Shown here: positions 21,849-33,835 of the stretch, in pieces
Numbering within the stretch: position 1 is the stretch's first letter
How the letters are laid out: each line of letters opens with the position of its first letter
DNA from: Daedaleopsis sinensis
Lineage: Eukaryota > Basidiomycota > Agaricomycetes > Polyporales > Polyporaceae
NCBI GenBank assembly: GCA_033807695.1
Contig: CM066300.1
Location: 1,674,001 to 1,738,000, forward strand
Direction: 5' to 3'
Length of the DNA: 64,000 nt
Made by a program: the position numbers and the translations under genes
The notes under the pieces: model-generated
Seen by the model: the letters and a program-made list of their open reading frames with translations, nothing else
What the model was told of the DNA's origin: nothing
The model's database searches: none

Positions 21849-23530
21849 TCACCGCATAAACAGGAACCAGCCGCCGAGGACGAAGCCCAAGAGCACGAAG
21901 ATGGCTCGCACCACGATGACGACGATAAGCGCCTTGCGCACCGCAGCGTAGAAAGTGGTAAGTGCCGATCCCGTCCAGTTTATCCTGTGATGAGCGTCAG
22001 AAAGAAGGCCACAGATGAGGAACAACAGGACTAACCTCCTGTCGTTAGTGCCGGCTGTGCGAACGCTCGCCTCCCACCCTCTAATGACTTCACGATACCT
22101 CTTTCCGAACACCCAGATCCAGAAGTTCACGTCAGGGTACCCAAAGCGAGGGAACACGCTCGCCAGGCTGGGCGCCATCACCGGCACCCTGAGCAATTCG
22201 GCCTCTGCATCGGGGGGCAGGAGCAACGCGCTAGCACCTCCCCGTCGCGCCTCCGGTGTAGCCATATGCGCGAGCAGGTCAAGCGTCATCCCGAGCGAGA
22301 GACCCCAAAGCTTGAGGGTCTCGTCTGAGCCGTGACGGGGACGTAGCGGGAATGAACGTTGCTTCTTCACTATTGGTGGTGGAGACCCGGCGGACTCAAG
22401 TTGGGCGCGCTTCACGTCCAGAGCTTTCTCATCGGCCGCGTCGGCGAACACAGATGAGGGAATGAGGATGGCGGGGAACTTCATGCTGCCAACAAGAAGG
22501 CGTACGAGCACGCGGAGAACGGTCGAGTGACGCGGAGCTAGTCTGGCAGACGCGTCGACCGAGACCGACGACCAGCGGGGACCGTCACCGACGGGCCGAG
22601 GTAGCAGGGCTGCGAGAGGAACCCAATGGAGGGATGTGCCAGGTGATGGGTCGACCGGTGTCGTTTGGGGGGTCAACTGCAGGAACACGAAGGGTGATAG
22701 GATCATGAGAAGACGCTTGCCCAGCGAAGTCGTAATTTCGCGGTCATCCAGTTGACCGATGGGGGTGTAGGAGGACTCTGCTAGGTCGAGGCCAATTTCT
22801 TCCCAAGTCTGCCGCATGGCTGTACAACGAGGCAGTCAGTTCCTGACCCTATACATAGCCCAGATAATAGAGAAGCAGCAGTTTGATAGGACATGCCGCA
22901 ACCACCGCGTCATAGGCGTGACGCACACGACCCAGGCGCGTCGGGCTGGAAGGCGGAGATGACTTACCGGTATAGAGCCCGCCCTCATCCCCCTCTTCGG
23001 TCTTCCCTCCAGGAAAAGCTACGTGGGCCTCGCGCGTGCTCGGGCCACTCCCACTCATCCGACCGCCGTCCGCGGCCGCGTCGGGCTTGTCTCGGCGGAG
23101 GAAGAGAATCTCGGGGCGAGCGCCGGGAGCATTGACCCAGTCGAGCTGGAAGAACTCCGTGAGAGATGGCGCGGGGACGTTTGCAGGGGAGCCAGCATCT
23201 GTCGCGGCTTGCGAAGGAAGGACATAGGAGGGCGGAGGGGAGACGCGCAGGATGATTGCGACTGCTGCGCGACGCGGTTCTGGGAGCGCGAGCGGTCAAT
23301 GCGTAAACACTGATAGCGCATACAAGCAGGACGAGAGTGACATACGAGTAGCAGGAGATGCGATAATCCTTGGAGGCGTCGAGCGGATGCGATGGAGAGC
23401 TCTCGAGAGCAACGGCACAATCGTGCTCGGTTCTGTGCGAGACCAGCGGGAGTCAGAGCAGTGCTAATTGCCCGCGCGCTGCCGCGGGGAACGAGTCGGG
23501 CGACGAGGACGCACCTTTATTCGCGGCCAT
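21849..23530 (-). CDS. Nudix hydrolase, CoA diphosphatase-like, with C-terminal membrane segment
   Basis: Predicted Nudix pyrophosphohydrolase resembling peroxisomal/mitochondrial CoA diphosphatases (Pcd1/NUDT7 type). Exons: 23515-23530, 23346-23432, 22968-23279, 22036-22819, 21849-21984; 444 aa. After RRAAVAIILRV comes a Nudix box at 125-149, read as GGKTEEGDEGG then MRQTWEEIGL. Spacing fits the CoA-type box, but the usual RE is RQ; the EE metal ligands are kept. The protein is about twice the size of typical CoA diphosphatases. It has a roughly 290-residue C-terminal extension ending in a strongly hydrophobic tail (ALIVVIVVRAIFVLLGFVLG, then GWFLFMR), consistent with a tail anchor. The last intron (21985-22035, 51 nt) is in frame and open, and I chose to splice it because of its CTGAC branch site. 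Exon 1 is only 16 nt. Confidence 0.8.
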
Positions 23531-24114
23531 GGTGGTGTGGGGAAGAGAGAGGGCTGAGGGCGAGTTCCCCACACGCGGGCTGAAAGTAGTCGGGTGCGTT
23601 GTCCGGGCGCCCACGCTTTCGAACAGGAAACTCAATTGAGCTTTTATTTTCGTTGGGGATGTGACGTTCAATGGGCGCCAACAGCCACTCCTAACCCTAT
23701 CCCGGGTTCCCCAAAGTCCCAGAATGGAAACTCTCCGTAGGAATGTTGCGCCCCCGCCACAAGTCTTGGTGGTACGCGGGGCGCACGCCCCGCACCACAA
23801 GTACAGTCGGTGGTGACCTGGTTCTGACCCAAGCAATGAACCAACCCACTCGTATCGGGACACAAGGGGTTCCGCCGCAAGTACGGAGAGGAGGCGGAAA
23901 CCTTCCGTGTATTCCGAAGCAGTCGTGTGCTGCATCGGACGGACCCAGATCACTCGAGCTCGCCATCGATCACTACACATTTCATCTATAATGCAGTACA
24001 GACTAGTGACGTCGCAAGTATGCTACCGGGATATCCATAAGAGAGTATAGTAATGTAAACGATCGATCCTAAGAGTCATGAAGAGGAGACGGCCCCGTTC
24101 GAGAGTAGATCGCC
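23531..24114. other. Intergenic region, 584 bp, with a GC hairpin
   Basis: Upstream of the Nudix gene and downstream of the RTA1-like gene, both minus. A near-perfect hairpin (23765-23801) has arms CTTGGTGGTACGCGGGGCG and CGCCCCGCACCACAAG. No gene seen. Confidence 0.5.
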
Positions 24115-25741
24115 CTACACCTTCACCTCCTCGCTTCCGCTAGGCCTGTCGGGTCCGGACGCAGCATCACTGTCAACGGTGTGATCTACATCTACTACTA
24201 GCTTGTCGATCGTAGGTATCATCCGCCCCGGCCAGAACAGCGTGTACACCGCGACGGCCACGAACAGCGGCAGCGAGTCCAGCGCGTAGAAGTACACCTC
24301 GGTCGTCGCCAGGTGCCCGTGGTAGCCTTGGGACAGCTCGATGACACGGTACACACAACGGACCTGCGACGAAGACAAGCATGAGCACGGAGTGCGGATC
24401 AGATGGAAGCGAAACGGGACGCACAAAGATGCCGACGGAGCTGACGAGCAGGACACCGGACAAGGTGCGCCAATCGCTGTGCCACGGCTTGCTCGCGTCC
24501 ATCGCCCAGGTGTCGGCTTCCAGCGTCATCACGCGGTACAGGAACCGAACGGCGACCACCATGAAACAGACGAACGAGAGCAGCTGCAGAGCGAGTCCGG
24601 CGAGGAAGATCTGCAGTTCAAGACGTGCGTCAGAGACTAGTCGGCGGAGATAGGCCTCGGCCTTCACGATGTCACTTACATGCTCTCCTACTTTCGAGAG
24701 ACTGACGTTCTTCGAGATGGACATGATCGCACCTAAAGCCTGCAGCGACAGAGATTAGTTCGCTCATGAAACGGCCGAGTATCTGGCAGTACGCACTTGA
24801 ATGAGGAAGGTAGTGACATCGGATGCAACGAAGACAACCGTGATGCGTTGTGGGGAGATGAGGAGGTGCTTATTCGACTTGATGTACCGCGCGAGGCGTC
24901 CCATGAGCATGTACTCCGACGCAATGAACGCACATGGCTGCAGCAGATCGTTAGATAGGTACGAGCGGAAAAGGGCGCACAACATACCGAAAGGACAATG
25001 AAGAGGTAGTACGCAATGTATTTACCCTGGCTATCGGGGTCAACGTGCAGCCCGAAGCGCACGCCAAAGCCGACGGCCCACGCTACACCAGACACGCATG
25101 AGCACACGCCGGAACAGCGGGGAGAACGGATATAATACGCACTGAACTCTCCAATGAGCATCGCCAACATACACCTCCCGCCATATCTCCACATCAATCC
25201 TGTCTGAGCCAGCGCGACAGCGAGCACCAACGCTACACATCCCAGAAGTCAGTACGCGTTATTCGTGGACGCAAGCAGGCTGCAGACAACGGGGGGGTAG
25301 CGATTCCGCAGGGCATCCACTGAAGAAGCGACGCCTGAGATGCCGTATCACCGCAACTTCCCCGAGGCGATAGACTTCCCGCCTTCCCTTCTCCCGTCCC
25401 ATCCATCTCCGCATCCTCAACAGCGGCCCTCCAGAAAAGGCAAGCGTAGTAGTCGCACAGATCCTCCCCATCCTTCGAGCGACCCAACCCCACCCAACCC
25501 TCGGAATCGGGCGCCTGCATGCAGCCGCTGCCGTCTGACAGAAAAGACAAAGGGACGCACATATCGCGACCGCGGTGAGCGTGTTGTCCGCAATGTACCG
25601 CAGCGGGTTGAACGGGTCATTCCTGGGGTCCGTGAACACCCACGGCACCGGCATGTCGACCGCCTCCGCGCCCGCAGCGCACCCCGCGAGGCAGAGGAGG
25701 ACGGCGCACAGCCATGTTGAGGGGGAGAGTGAGGGCGCCAT
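24115..25741 (-). CDS. RTA1-like seven-transmembrane protein
   Basis: Fungal RTA1/RSB1 family membrane protein; characterised relatives take part in lipid or sphingoid-base translocation and toxicant resistance. Exons: 25561-25741, 25143-25232, 24988-25082, 24797-24937, 24680-24739, 24425-24610, 24115-24363; 333 aa. It begins with a hydrophobic signal-like segment (LCAVLLCLAGCAAGAEA). Family features include PCAFIASEYMLMGRL, HLLISPQRITVVFVASDV, a glycine-bearing ALGAIMSI helix, RTLSGVLLVSSVGIFVRCVYRVIEL and EVYFYALDSLPLF, then WPGRMIPT and a hydrophilic Ser/Asp-rich tail. I started at MAPSL, the first in-frame ATG; the upstream in-frame codons have only TTG. The substrate cannot be told from sequence. 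Confidence 0.87.
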
Positions 25742-26547
25742 CGTGCGGGGTGAGGCCGGGCTTGACAACGTCAGGTTGCGATAGGCAGGGAGGACTCAGG
25801 ACTCAGGAGGAGGAGGAGGGGCGAAGCAAGAGAGATTCGAGACAAAGGAACGAGGGAGAGTTGGGCGGCGGGGGCGTTTCGGCCGCGCACGCCTCCATCT
25901 TCAATAATGCTCTGGGAAGCCGGCGGCAGGTGGAAAGAGGAGCAGGAGCCTGTTGCCCAAGACGGTGCCGCTCACGCATGCGCTCATGGTCTGGACGGAT
26001 CACAGCATGTTATCGGGTTTGTCAGTCTCGCATCGCGGTGGTTATACTCCGTATCCGCGTTCCGTGCATCTGCTGAAGAGAGCCTGCTACCGAGCCTGGA
26101 CTTGCACTAGCAATGGTGCGGTGTCTGGGAGTCTCAATGTTTCGTACGAGACTTTGAAGACGAGGCAGAGAACAGCGTCATGAGTAGACCGGCGATAACT
26201 TGGACTTGTTGAGGCGCGAGGCGGTGACAGCTGCACCAGTCGCGATCGCGACCTTGTCCAGCGTTTACACTGCGGGACCCCGGTGATCTCGGGCACCAGA
26301 TCTCCTGAATGACATCAGCATGTTTGCGCAATTTACCCGTTTTGTGTTGTGGTTTGTTGTTGCCCGGTTGTCCGAAGGGAAGGCACCGCTAGCTGCAGCT
26401 GCTGCACTACATCATCATCATCATGGTAGCACCATGTACAAATGGACTTAGGGAGAGCATCAACGTTAGGTCTGCAGACGAACAACACAACACAACACAA
26501 TACAGCAGGTGGCATATGAGAGAACTGGTACAAGGTAGACGAAGGGT
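25742..26547. other. Intergenic region, 806 bp
   Basis: Promoter side of the RTA1-like gene and 3' side of Prp19 (both minus). It has a purine-rich GGA tract at about 25800-25870 and a short ATC tract near 26411. No gene seen. Confidence 0.5.
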
Positions 26548-28197
26548 TTATGCCTGACCCCAGATCCTCACCTCACGCCCAGTAACACCCCAGATCTCCT
26601 TGCCCTCCGCACCGAACACAACGTCCGAGACCTCTCCGCCCTCCTCGAACCGCGCGAGCTCCTCCCAGCTCTTGTGTGCAAACACGCGCAAGCCCTCGCT
26701 GCCGCCGACCGCGAGGAAGTTCGCGCTGTAGTCGTACACGACCTTGTTCACCTTGAACGCGTCCCCGAGCGCGATCGACTTCGCGATCTTCGGCTTCCGC
26801 AGGTCCCACACCGCGACGGACGCGAGCGAGTCCGGCGCGGCGAGGTGGTACCCGTTCTCCGAGAACGAGAGCGTGTTCACCGTGAACGGCGCGGCGCCCT
26901 CGGGCTTGAGCGACGCCGCCAGCGCGCCCGTGCGGATGTCGAACACCTGGATGCTCCCGCCCGGCGTGCCGACCGCGACGAGGGTGCCGTCTGGGTGCAC
27001 GGAGAGGGAGGTGAAAGCCTCCTCGTGCTCCGGTGAGCGGTACACTTGCGCAAAGGTGTTCAGGTCGTGCAGGGACCATGTGCGATCGGCAGAACTGAGC
27101 GCCATGAGCGTCGATGAGGGGTGTACGGCCAGGCCGGTGAGTTCGCCTTTGTGGGTCCGAATGGTGGCCTTGGGGATGTATTCGCCCGAGGCGGAGTCGT
27201 GTGCCCAGGCTTTCGCGATCTTGTCGGCGCTCGCGGACAGGACTAGAGTAGGCTGACCCTCCTGCTCGCGCAATGCGACATGGGTGATCTTCTTCGTGTG
27301 GCCCTTGAGCGAGGCAAGCACTTTGTCCGTGCTTCTGTCGTAGAGCTGCACGATCTTGTCGTTGCCTCCGGTGAGGAACTGGGACGGGTTTGCGGTCGAG
27401 ACAGCCAAGGACGTGATGCCGGATGGGGAGGGAGAGTGAAGAGAAGGGATAGTATGCTTGGAGGCGTACCCCTTGACGTCCGCGGCAGTTGCATAACCGT
27501 CGGGGGCCTTGCGCTTCTTGCGGGCAGCAGACAATTTATGGTGCGTCTCGTCAATTTGCTTAAGGACATCACCAGGTAGACCACCGGCGTCCTGTGCAGC
27601 ATCTCCCATCTCCACATCTCCTGCAGCGGCTGGGGCTTCCACATTCATTGTAGCAGCAACACTGCTCAACGCTCTGCAAATAGCATTGTCAGAGGTCATG
27701 TCGTTTATGGAGGCTTTCAGTACTCACTCCCGGGCCGCGTCACGTTCCTTGATCAGACGCGCCACGACGCGTTGCGCCGCGTCTTGCGCGTAAAGAGCAT
27801 AACTCAGCTCCTGACGGAGAGAGTTGTATTGTTGCCTGAGCGCGAATGTCTCCAACATGGCCGCGTCCCACTCGTTTTGGAGCGTCTGAAGGAGAGCAGG
27901 GATGGAGCTAGCATTGGGAGGCCGCGGCGGTGCAGCTTTTGGGTCTAAGTGGTTGAAAATGAGTGATTAGTACGCTCACGCTTCATGCGTGCAGTACTGA
28001 GGCGCATTCAAGCGAGAATACGTACTAGCTTTGACCGTGACAAGGTCTGCCTCCTCCAACTTGTCTCCGGTAATAGGGTCCGTGCCATTCTCGTTGATGT
28101 ACTTCAAGATCAGCCTGCGCTCGTAGACATGGCCGGACTTGGACGAGATGACGGGATCCTGGGGCGGCTCGCCAGAGATGGAGCAGAAGAAGGACAT
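26548..28197 (-). CDS. PRP19: Pre-mRNA-processing factor 19 (U-box E3 ligase, WD40)
   Basis: Core subunit of the spliceosomal NTC/Prp19 complex and a ubiquitin ligase. Exons: 28026-28197, 27728-27944, 26548-27673; 504 aa, the usual size. The N-terminal U-box spans about 1-57 ([18 protein letters not shown], then [10 protein letters not shown] and [13 protein letters not shown]). A Prp19 coiled-coil region follows (about 70-130: [38 protein letters not shown]). A C-terminal WD40 propeller begins near 215, with repeats such as [20 protein letters not shown] and [20 protein letters not shown], and ends VRIWGQA. It is head to head with the Sgt2 gene, with 188 bp between the start codons. Confidence 0.95.
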
Positions 28198-28385
28198 TTT
28201 GAAGGACGGACGAGGGAGGGGTCGAGATGAACCACTCAGGGTGTCTAGCGCCCGCCCATGCCACCGCGCAGATTGAGGGCGGGCGTGTTTGCGCCTGTTG
28301 GGCCGAGCGCCTCGCATCCGTGAGCGGAAGCCTGCGCGCGGGGTCGCGAAAGGCCTGCACCTGCTCTTTCCCAACGACCACGACC
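28198..28385. promoter_or_regulatory. Short bidirectional promoter, Prp19 / Sgt2
   Basis: Only 188 bp separate the divergent start codons, so both core promoters and 5' leaders must share this DNA. No clear TATA box was seen. Confidence 0.6.
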
Positions 28386-29699
28386 ATGTCCAACAAGCAG
28401 CGCCTCGTCCTCTCGATCATCGAGTTCCTCAACCAGTCCATCAAGGACGGCACCGTCAAGCAGGACGACCAGGAGAGCTTGGAGGTAGCCAGTGCGTCCC
28501 GCAGTCTCCCATCCCATCACTCGGAGCGCGCACGTCTTGACCGATGTTCCCTTCCTCCCGGCTCACGCAGTCCAGTGCATCGGCGAGGCTTTCGGTGTCG
28601 ACCCCAGCGACCAGGCGCAGGCCGACCGCCTCTCCGTCAAGCCCGCCAATCTCCTCTCCATCTTCGACGTCTTCCTCAAAACCAAAGACAAGCTCGCGGC
28701 GCCGTCGGGCTCCGCTGCGCCTGCTTCCACGCCCGCGCCCGCTGCGCCGTCGGCCGCGGACAAGGTCGCCGCGGAGAAGCTGAAGGTGGCTGGAAACGCG
28801 GAGATGTCCGCGAAGAAGTACGACGAGGCGATCAGCTCCTACACCAAGGCGATTGCGCTCGATCCGACCAACGCCGTCTACTACTCCAATCGCGCCGCCG
28901 CGTACTCGAGCAAGGGTGAACACAGCTCCGCGGTACTCGACGCCGAGAAGGCCATCGAGACAGACTCCTCGTTCGTCAAGGCATACCACCGGCTAGGGTA
29001 CGTATGTCCTGCCGTATAGGGAACGAAGCGTGGAATTGACTGGACGGGCGATTTCCTCGCAGGCACGCGCATTATTCGCTCGGCGACTACAGATCGGCTG
29101 CAGACGGGTTCCGTCGCGGTCTTGAAATCGATCCCTCCAACGCTGCATTGAAGACTGGTCTCCAGAACGCCGAGGCGCGCATCGTGCCGGAGGACAACTT
29201 CGACGATATGCCTCCGCTCGAGCCCGCGCCTTCTCGCAGCGGAGTATCTGCCCCGGCCGGTGCAGGTGCAGCGGCAGGTGGTGCTCCCGGCATGGCTGGT
29301 ATGGCCGACATGCTCCGCAACATGGGTATGGGCGGCGGCGGTGGAGGCGGCGCGGGGGGTGCAGGAGGGATGCCCGACATCGCTTCTCTTCTGAGCAACC
29401 CTGCGATGATGCAAATGGCCCAGCAGATGATGGCGAACGGCGGCTTGGACAGGCTGATGCAGAACCCTAACGTCGCAAACATGGTACGCTAACATAGGGC
29501 TCGCTCCGAGAAAACACACTGAAGTCTTGTCCTGCAGATGAACCGGATGCAATCCGGCGGCGGAATGCCGTCCATGGCCGATATCATGGCTGATCCATCC
29601 CTGCGCGATCTGTGAGCTTTCGTCTGGTCTCCAATAATAAGCAAACACTGACTGTTCGTTAGCGCGAGCCAATTTGGTGCAGGAGGTCCTGGTCAGTGA
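28386..29699 (+). CDS. SGT2: Small glutamine-rich TPR co-chaperone Sgt2/SGTA
   Basis: Co-chaperone that receives tail-anchored membrane proteins for the GET pathway and binds Hsp70/Hsp90. Exons: 28386-28491, 28571-28997, 29063-29483, 29538-29611, 29663-29699; 354 aa. An N-terminal dimerisation domain (RLVLSIIEFLNQSIKDGTV, then QCIGEAFGVDPSDQ) is followed by an Ala/Pro linker and three TPRs at about 110-225 (KLKVAGNAEMSAKKYDEAIS, NAVYYSNRAAAYSSKGEHSS, LGDYRSAADGFRRGLEID). The C-terminus is rich in Met, Gly and Asn (SLLSNPAMMQMAQQMM, then MQNPNVANMMNRM), the substrate-binding region of the family. A seven-Gly tract sits near 290. The ATG context (CGACCATG) and phase support the start. Confidence 0.94.
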
Positions 29700-30096
29700 A
29701 GCTAAACGACTGTGGCAATGCCACAGCACACATCCATGTCTATCTTGGGTCTCGGGCAAATGTCTCATACTCTGGAATCTATCTTGCTGGGTGATGTAGA
29801 GCCTTACAGCAGTCTAGAATCTGTATCATTACAGTACGGCTCGAGCAGCCAGCCAGTCAAGTACTTAGTACATGAAGCATACTCGGACTCCCAGAGTCAG
29901 AGGGAGCTTCTCGCCGGTCACCGGTCACCGATTACCTCGGACGCTGCGACGCAGCTGCCTGCCATTACCACTGGTCTGCGAGCTGCCCGCAGCGCTTGCG
30001 TCATCATCCTCGCTGACTACCCGTTTCTTGTTGAGCTGCCTGTTGAAGTCCAGCCCAGCTCAGCACCCAGTCTCCTGCGACAAAACGTAGAATGGC
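29700..30096. other. Convergent 3' spacer, 397 bp
   Basis: Lies between the Sgt2 stop (plus) and the kinesin stop (minus). A short duplicated CGGTCAC unit occurs near 29918-29931. No gene seen. Confidence 0.5.
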
Positions 30097-33000
30097 TCAC
30101 CGCTTCTTCTTCTTTGCCGTGAGATCGACCTCGCCCTTCCCAGGCACATATTCTACACCAGAAACAGGGCGAGCCTTCCGGTTGGGGATGATCACCGTCG
30201 AATCCTCCGGGTCCTCACTCTCGCCTAGGGAAAGCTCATCCAGGTGGAGCTCGAGCTCCTCCACGGCCTTGGACGAGCCCCGCGTCGATCTCCGCGTGCG
30301 TCCCTGCTGCTGCTGAGCTTGCGCGCGCTTGGCCTGTGCGACAGCAAGCGGCTTGCTTCCACTGCCAGTGGCCGGCGGCGGCGTTGTCTTCACGGGAGCG
30401 GCAGGCTTGCCCTTGCCCTTGGCGTTCGATGTGTTGACTCGGGCGGGGGTCGTCTCGGACGTCTCGGACTCGGACCAGCTGTCGACCGACTCTTCAGACT
30501 CGGATGCGGCCTCGGATGCTGCCTCGGATGCTTCATCTTCGATGAACGCGTCCTCGTCATCCTCGTCCTCGTCCTCGTCGTCGCTCGGGCTCGCGATTTC
30601 ATCGACGTCCATTGTGTGGTCCGACTCGGGTTGTGGGTGCGTAGTCGAAGGTTGGTTGGACCTGATGGTGGATTGCCGGTGGGGCTTGGGCTTGCCTTTG
30701 CCTGCGAGCGGAGAAGGCGTCCGGCTGCGCGCGTCCGAAGTGGAGTTCAAGTACGCATCCGAGTCGTTGCTCTCGTAGTCGGCATCGCGCTGGACGTGGG
30801 GGTATTTAGCATCTTCTTTGTGATTTGGATTCGAAAAATCACACTCACGCCTGCAATAGACGATTCTACGTCGTCGTACTCGCCCTCGCCGAAATCGCTC
30901 ATACGCAGCGGGCCGACAGCATCCGACTCGATTGAATCGGCGATGGAGTCGGAGCAGCTCCCTTCGGAACGACGATGAGAGGCATCGCGTGCGAGCACCC
31001 GAGTTCGCTGGATCATATCGAGCTTCGCATCCATCTTCTCCTCGTTGTGCTCCATCTGCCCATAAGTGAGCATCGTATAAGATCTAGCATGGAACGGGAA
31101 GAGAGCTCACCACTCGCATCAGCCGCCGCGTGAACATATCCTCCATGCTTCGCATACGCTCTTCCATCTCGACCATAACTTCTTCCCGAGTCTCGGCCTC
31201 GATGAGCGCACAGCGCAGGTGAGCCTCGAATAGTTGCATGCGGAGTTCCTCGACCTCGTCGAAGAGCGCGTTGACCAGGGGGTTAATTGGCTCCTCATCC
31301 TCTACGCTGGTCTCCTCTCCGTCGTCTACCTCCTCATCCTCTGCAGTCGATTTGTACGATCAGAGCCAGCTGACGTGCACAATTCCATGGCACGCACCTT
31401 CGAGTACCTCCAGGTGAGCTTCACTGGCCTTCTTGCCTGGCCCGCCGAGCGAGAGTGTGACTGTCCTCCGGTACGGCGCATTGACCATCCGCACACCGTT
31501 CGCCTTCGGCTTGGTCGGAGAAGGGGGAATACGAGGAGTAGTAGCAGCAGGGTTCGTGCACACCTCCCTCGCTAGGGCGGCGAACTTCATGACGTGAACA
31601 TTCTCGTCGTACCCCGTGTCGTAGGGATTCACGTTGACGATCATCACTGCACGCCCGTCGCCGACAAAGTAGTCCATCAGGATCTCCGTGAGCTTGCTAT
31701 GGCGGAAGGGTACCAATGCTAGCCCCCGTTTCACGTCGCGCGTGTCGAGCTGTGTCCCGGGCTTTACGCCTTGCTGCAGGCTCCGTGCGAGTGTGCGTTG
31801 ATTCGCGCGAAGAGTCTCCATGCATTGTCCGAGGACCATGAGCGACTTGTTGATGTTCCCCGCCTCACGAAGACGTTCTCCTGAAGTATGCGTGTGCTTG
31901 GTACGCTCCGAGCCCGCTAGGTCGACAAGTGTGAGGCGTGACGTTTGGATACAGGTCGGGTCCTATAGGAAGTCTTCAGTCCCACGTCCGAGTTGCAACG
32001 GGTGCTCTACTCACGTTGCGCTCGCCGCGGTGCACTCGTAGCACCTTGATGGTTACAAAAGCGTGGCTACGACTGCTCTGGCTGTTTGCGAGCGTCCCGA
32101 ATACGCGGCGGTGCAACTGGCCAACGCGCAGCAGCTCCTTTGCTTCGGCAGCGCTCCTGACGCGCACTTGCCGCAGACCTGCAACGTACTTGCCTCCACT
32201 TGCGCCATCTCCATCACCATCGCTGGCCGGGCACGGCTTCACAGTGAGCGCCTTCCGCGTGAGCAACAGCGGAGACGCTTTATTGGAAGGGAACGGCATG
32301 TTCAGGAAGGAGAACGTTGGTCGCGGTATACCCGAGGAAGCTTGCGCTGTGGAAGATTCCAATGCGCCGAAGAGGTCATATACCTTCTCGTTGTATACTT
32401 CGGCGTATGAGAGCCAGATGGTATACTCATAGTTTCGATCAAGCTTCAAGGCCGTCGGATCGGTATCAGTATCTGAGGTTGAAGAGGATGGTAGATCGTC
32501 TCCGAGAACATCGGCAAGAGCAGGAGACCCGTGCTTGCTTGGTAGACGGATTGTTGTCGGTTCATCGGATTCGGAGGAGAGCTCAACGCCTTGCAGTCGG
32601 ACAGGTCTGAACTGAGAGCAACCAATGCTTGATATGAGTGATAGTTGTGCGAGAGAATGTGTCCGGGTATACCTGTTCGTCTCCATGCAAGCCTTCTATG
32701 CTGTTGAAAATCACGTCGAGTGTCCGTGGTATGATTCCCGCACTGCCCTCGCCACCACCTCCTTGAATCGTGTACGTCTTTCCCGAGTTTGTGACTCCGT
32801 ACGCGAACAGTAACCCATTCCTTCCTTCCAGAACATCACGTACCAAGGGTAGAGTGGTTCTGCTGAAAAACTCGGATTGATCTGTATTCGGCGGGAAGAC
32901 GCGGGAGAAGGTATAGATGGACGATGGATTGATTGTCGACATGCGCGAATGTCTTGAAGAGGAGGACGGATCGGTCATTTGGACAGAGGTATCGGAGAGT

Positions 33001-33530
33001 GGCTCCAAATATGGTGCATAGCTTGCTTCTCCATCGTCCAAGTGAGGTCGGATTCGGAGATATGCCTAGAGCAAGTCCCTTTTTCAGCACATAGCCACAG
33101 AATAGAACTAGGCAACCAGCATGTCTCTGAGGTTGAGATCCATCCACAAGGACATGCTGCCGGTGTGACCATTTGACCGGCCTGGTTTGCGACACATTGG
33201 TCTAGCTCCTAGAGCACAATGCAAACGCACCTGGATCGGTTCTCTATCGCTGTCTGGAGGTAATTCGACAGAGCCCGCTGCTTTCAGAGGAGCAGAAGCC
33301 TTGGCTCGGGGTATGGCATTGCGGCCACTCGGCTTTGGATCCAACGAGTTGTCTGCGCTTGGCACGAGAGGCTTCCTGCCCACGGCTTTCTTGGCAGGTG
33401 CGGTCGCAGGTGCAGATGGAGTCGCCTTTCTGACGCCGCGCGTCGTGCGTGTAGGTGCAGGCAGGTCGGCAACCTGGACGGTCGACTTTGTGCGGGTGGA
33501 GGAGCGGGTAACTTTCGGTTTGCTTGCCAT
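30097..33530 (-). CDS. Kinesin motor protein, kinesin-6 (MKLP/KIF20-KIF23)-like
   Basis: Predicted microtubule motor of the spindle midzone or cytokinesis class. Exons: 33231-33530, 32673-33065, 32015-32611, 31398-31962, 31111-31340, 30849-31055, 30097-30789; 994 aa. A basic 100-residue N-terminus precedes the motor. P-loop GVTNSGKT is at 190-197, switch I NSQSSRSH at about 407-414 and switch II DLAGSE at 444-449, followed by NINKSLMVLGQC and FRHSKLTEILMDYF. Long insertions inside the motor (an acidic Ser block near 240-275 and a Pro/Ser/Gly block near 315-365) are typical of kinesin-6. A helical, Glu-rich stretch (about 640-710) could dimerise. The tail is Ser/acidic then basic, ending DLTAKKKKR. 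The subfamily call rests on the insertions and is less certain than the motor assignment. Confidence 0.88.
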
Positions 33531-33835
33531 GACGTCGGAGGCAAGCGGGGGTCGGTATCAGCAGCAGTCTGAGAGGAAGCGATGGACGTGGCACCAAGAT
33601 CGCGATGGTCGAGAGGAGAGGCTGAGATGGGTAGCGAAGACTTAAATCGATGCGCGAGGCCTCGCTCAAGACAACCGAGCCTTTCGGGCCACAAACCACG
33701 AGGGGCGCGTTTGTCACGTGCGCGACGCGTTCACCCATCGTCGCGATTCAACACGCCACCGCGTCTTGATCTCTCCCGCCATTCCTCCCCGCACGATACT
33801 CTCCTTATCTTGTTTAACCTCTTCTTGACTTGGTC
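33531..33835. promoter_or_regulatory. Bidirectional promoter between kinesin-6-like and Spc7 genes
   Basis: 305 bp separate the divergent starts of two mitotic genes. It contains a palindromic ACGCGT at 33725-33730, matching the MluI cell-cycle box bound by MBF in fungi, and a CACGTG E-box at 33715-33720. Cell-cycle control is inferred from the motif and the gene pair. Confidence 0.5.
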
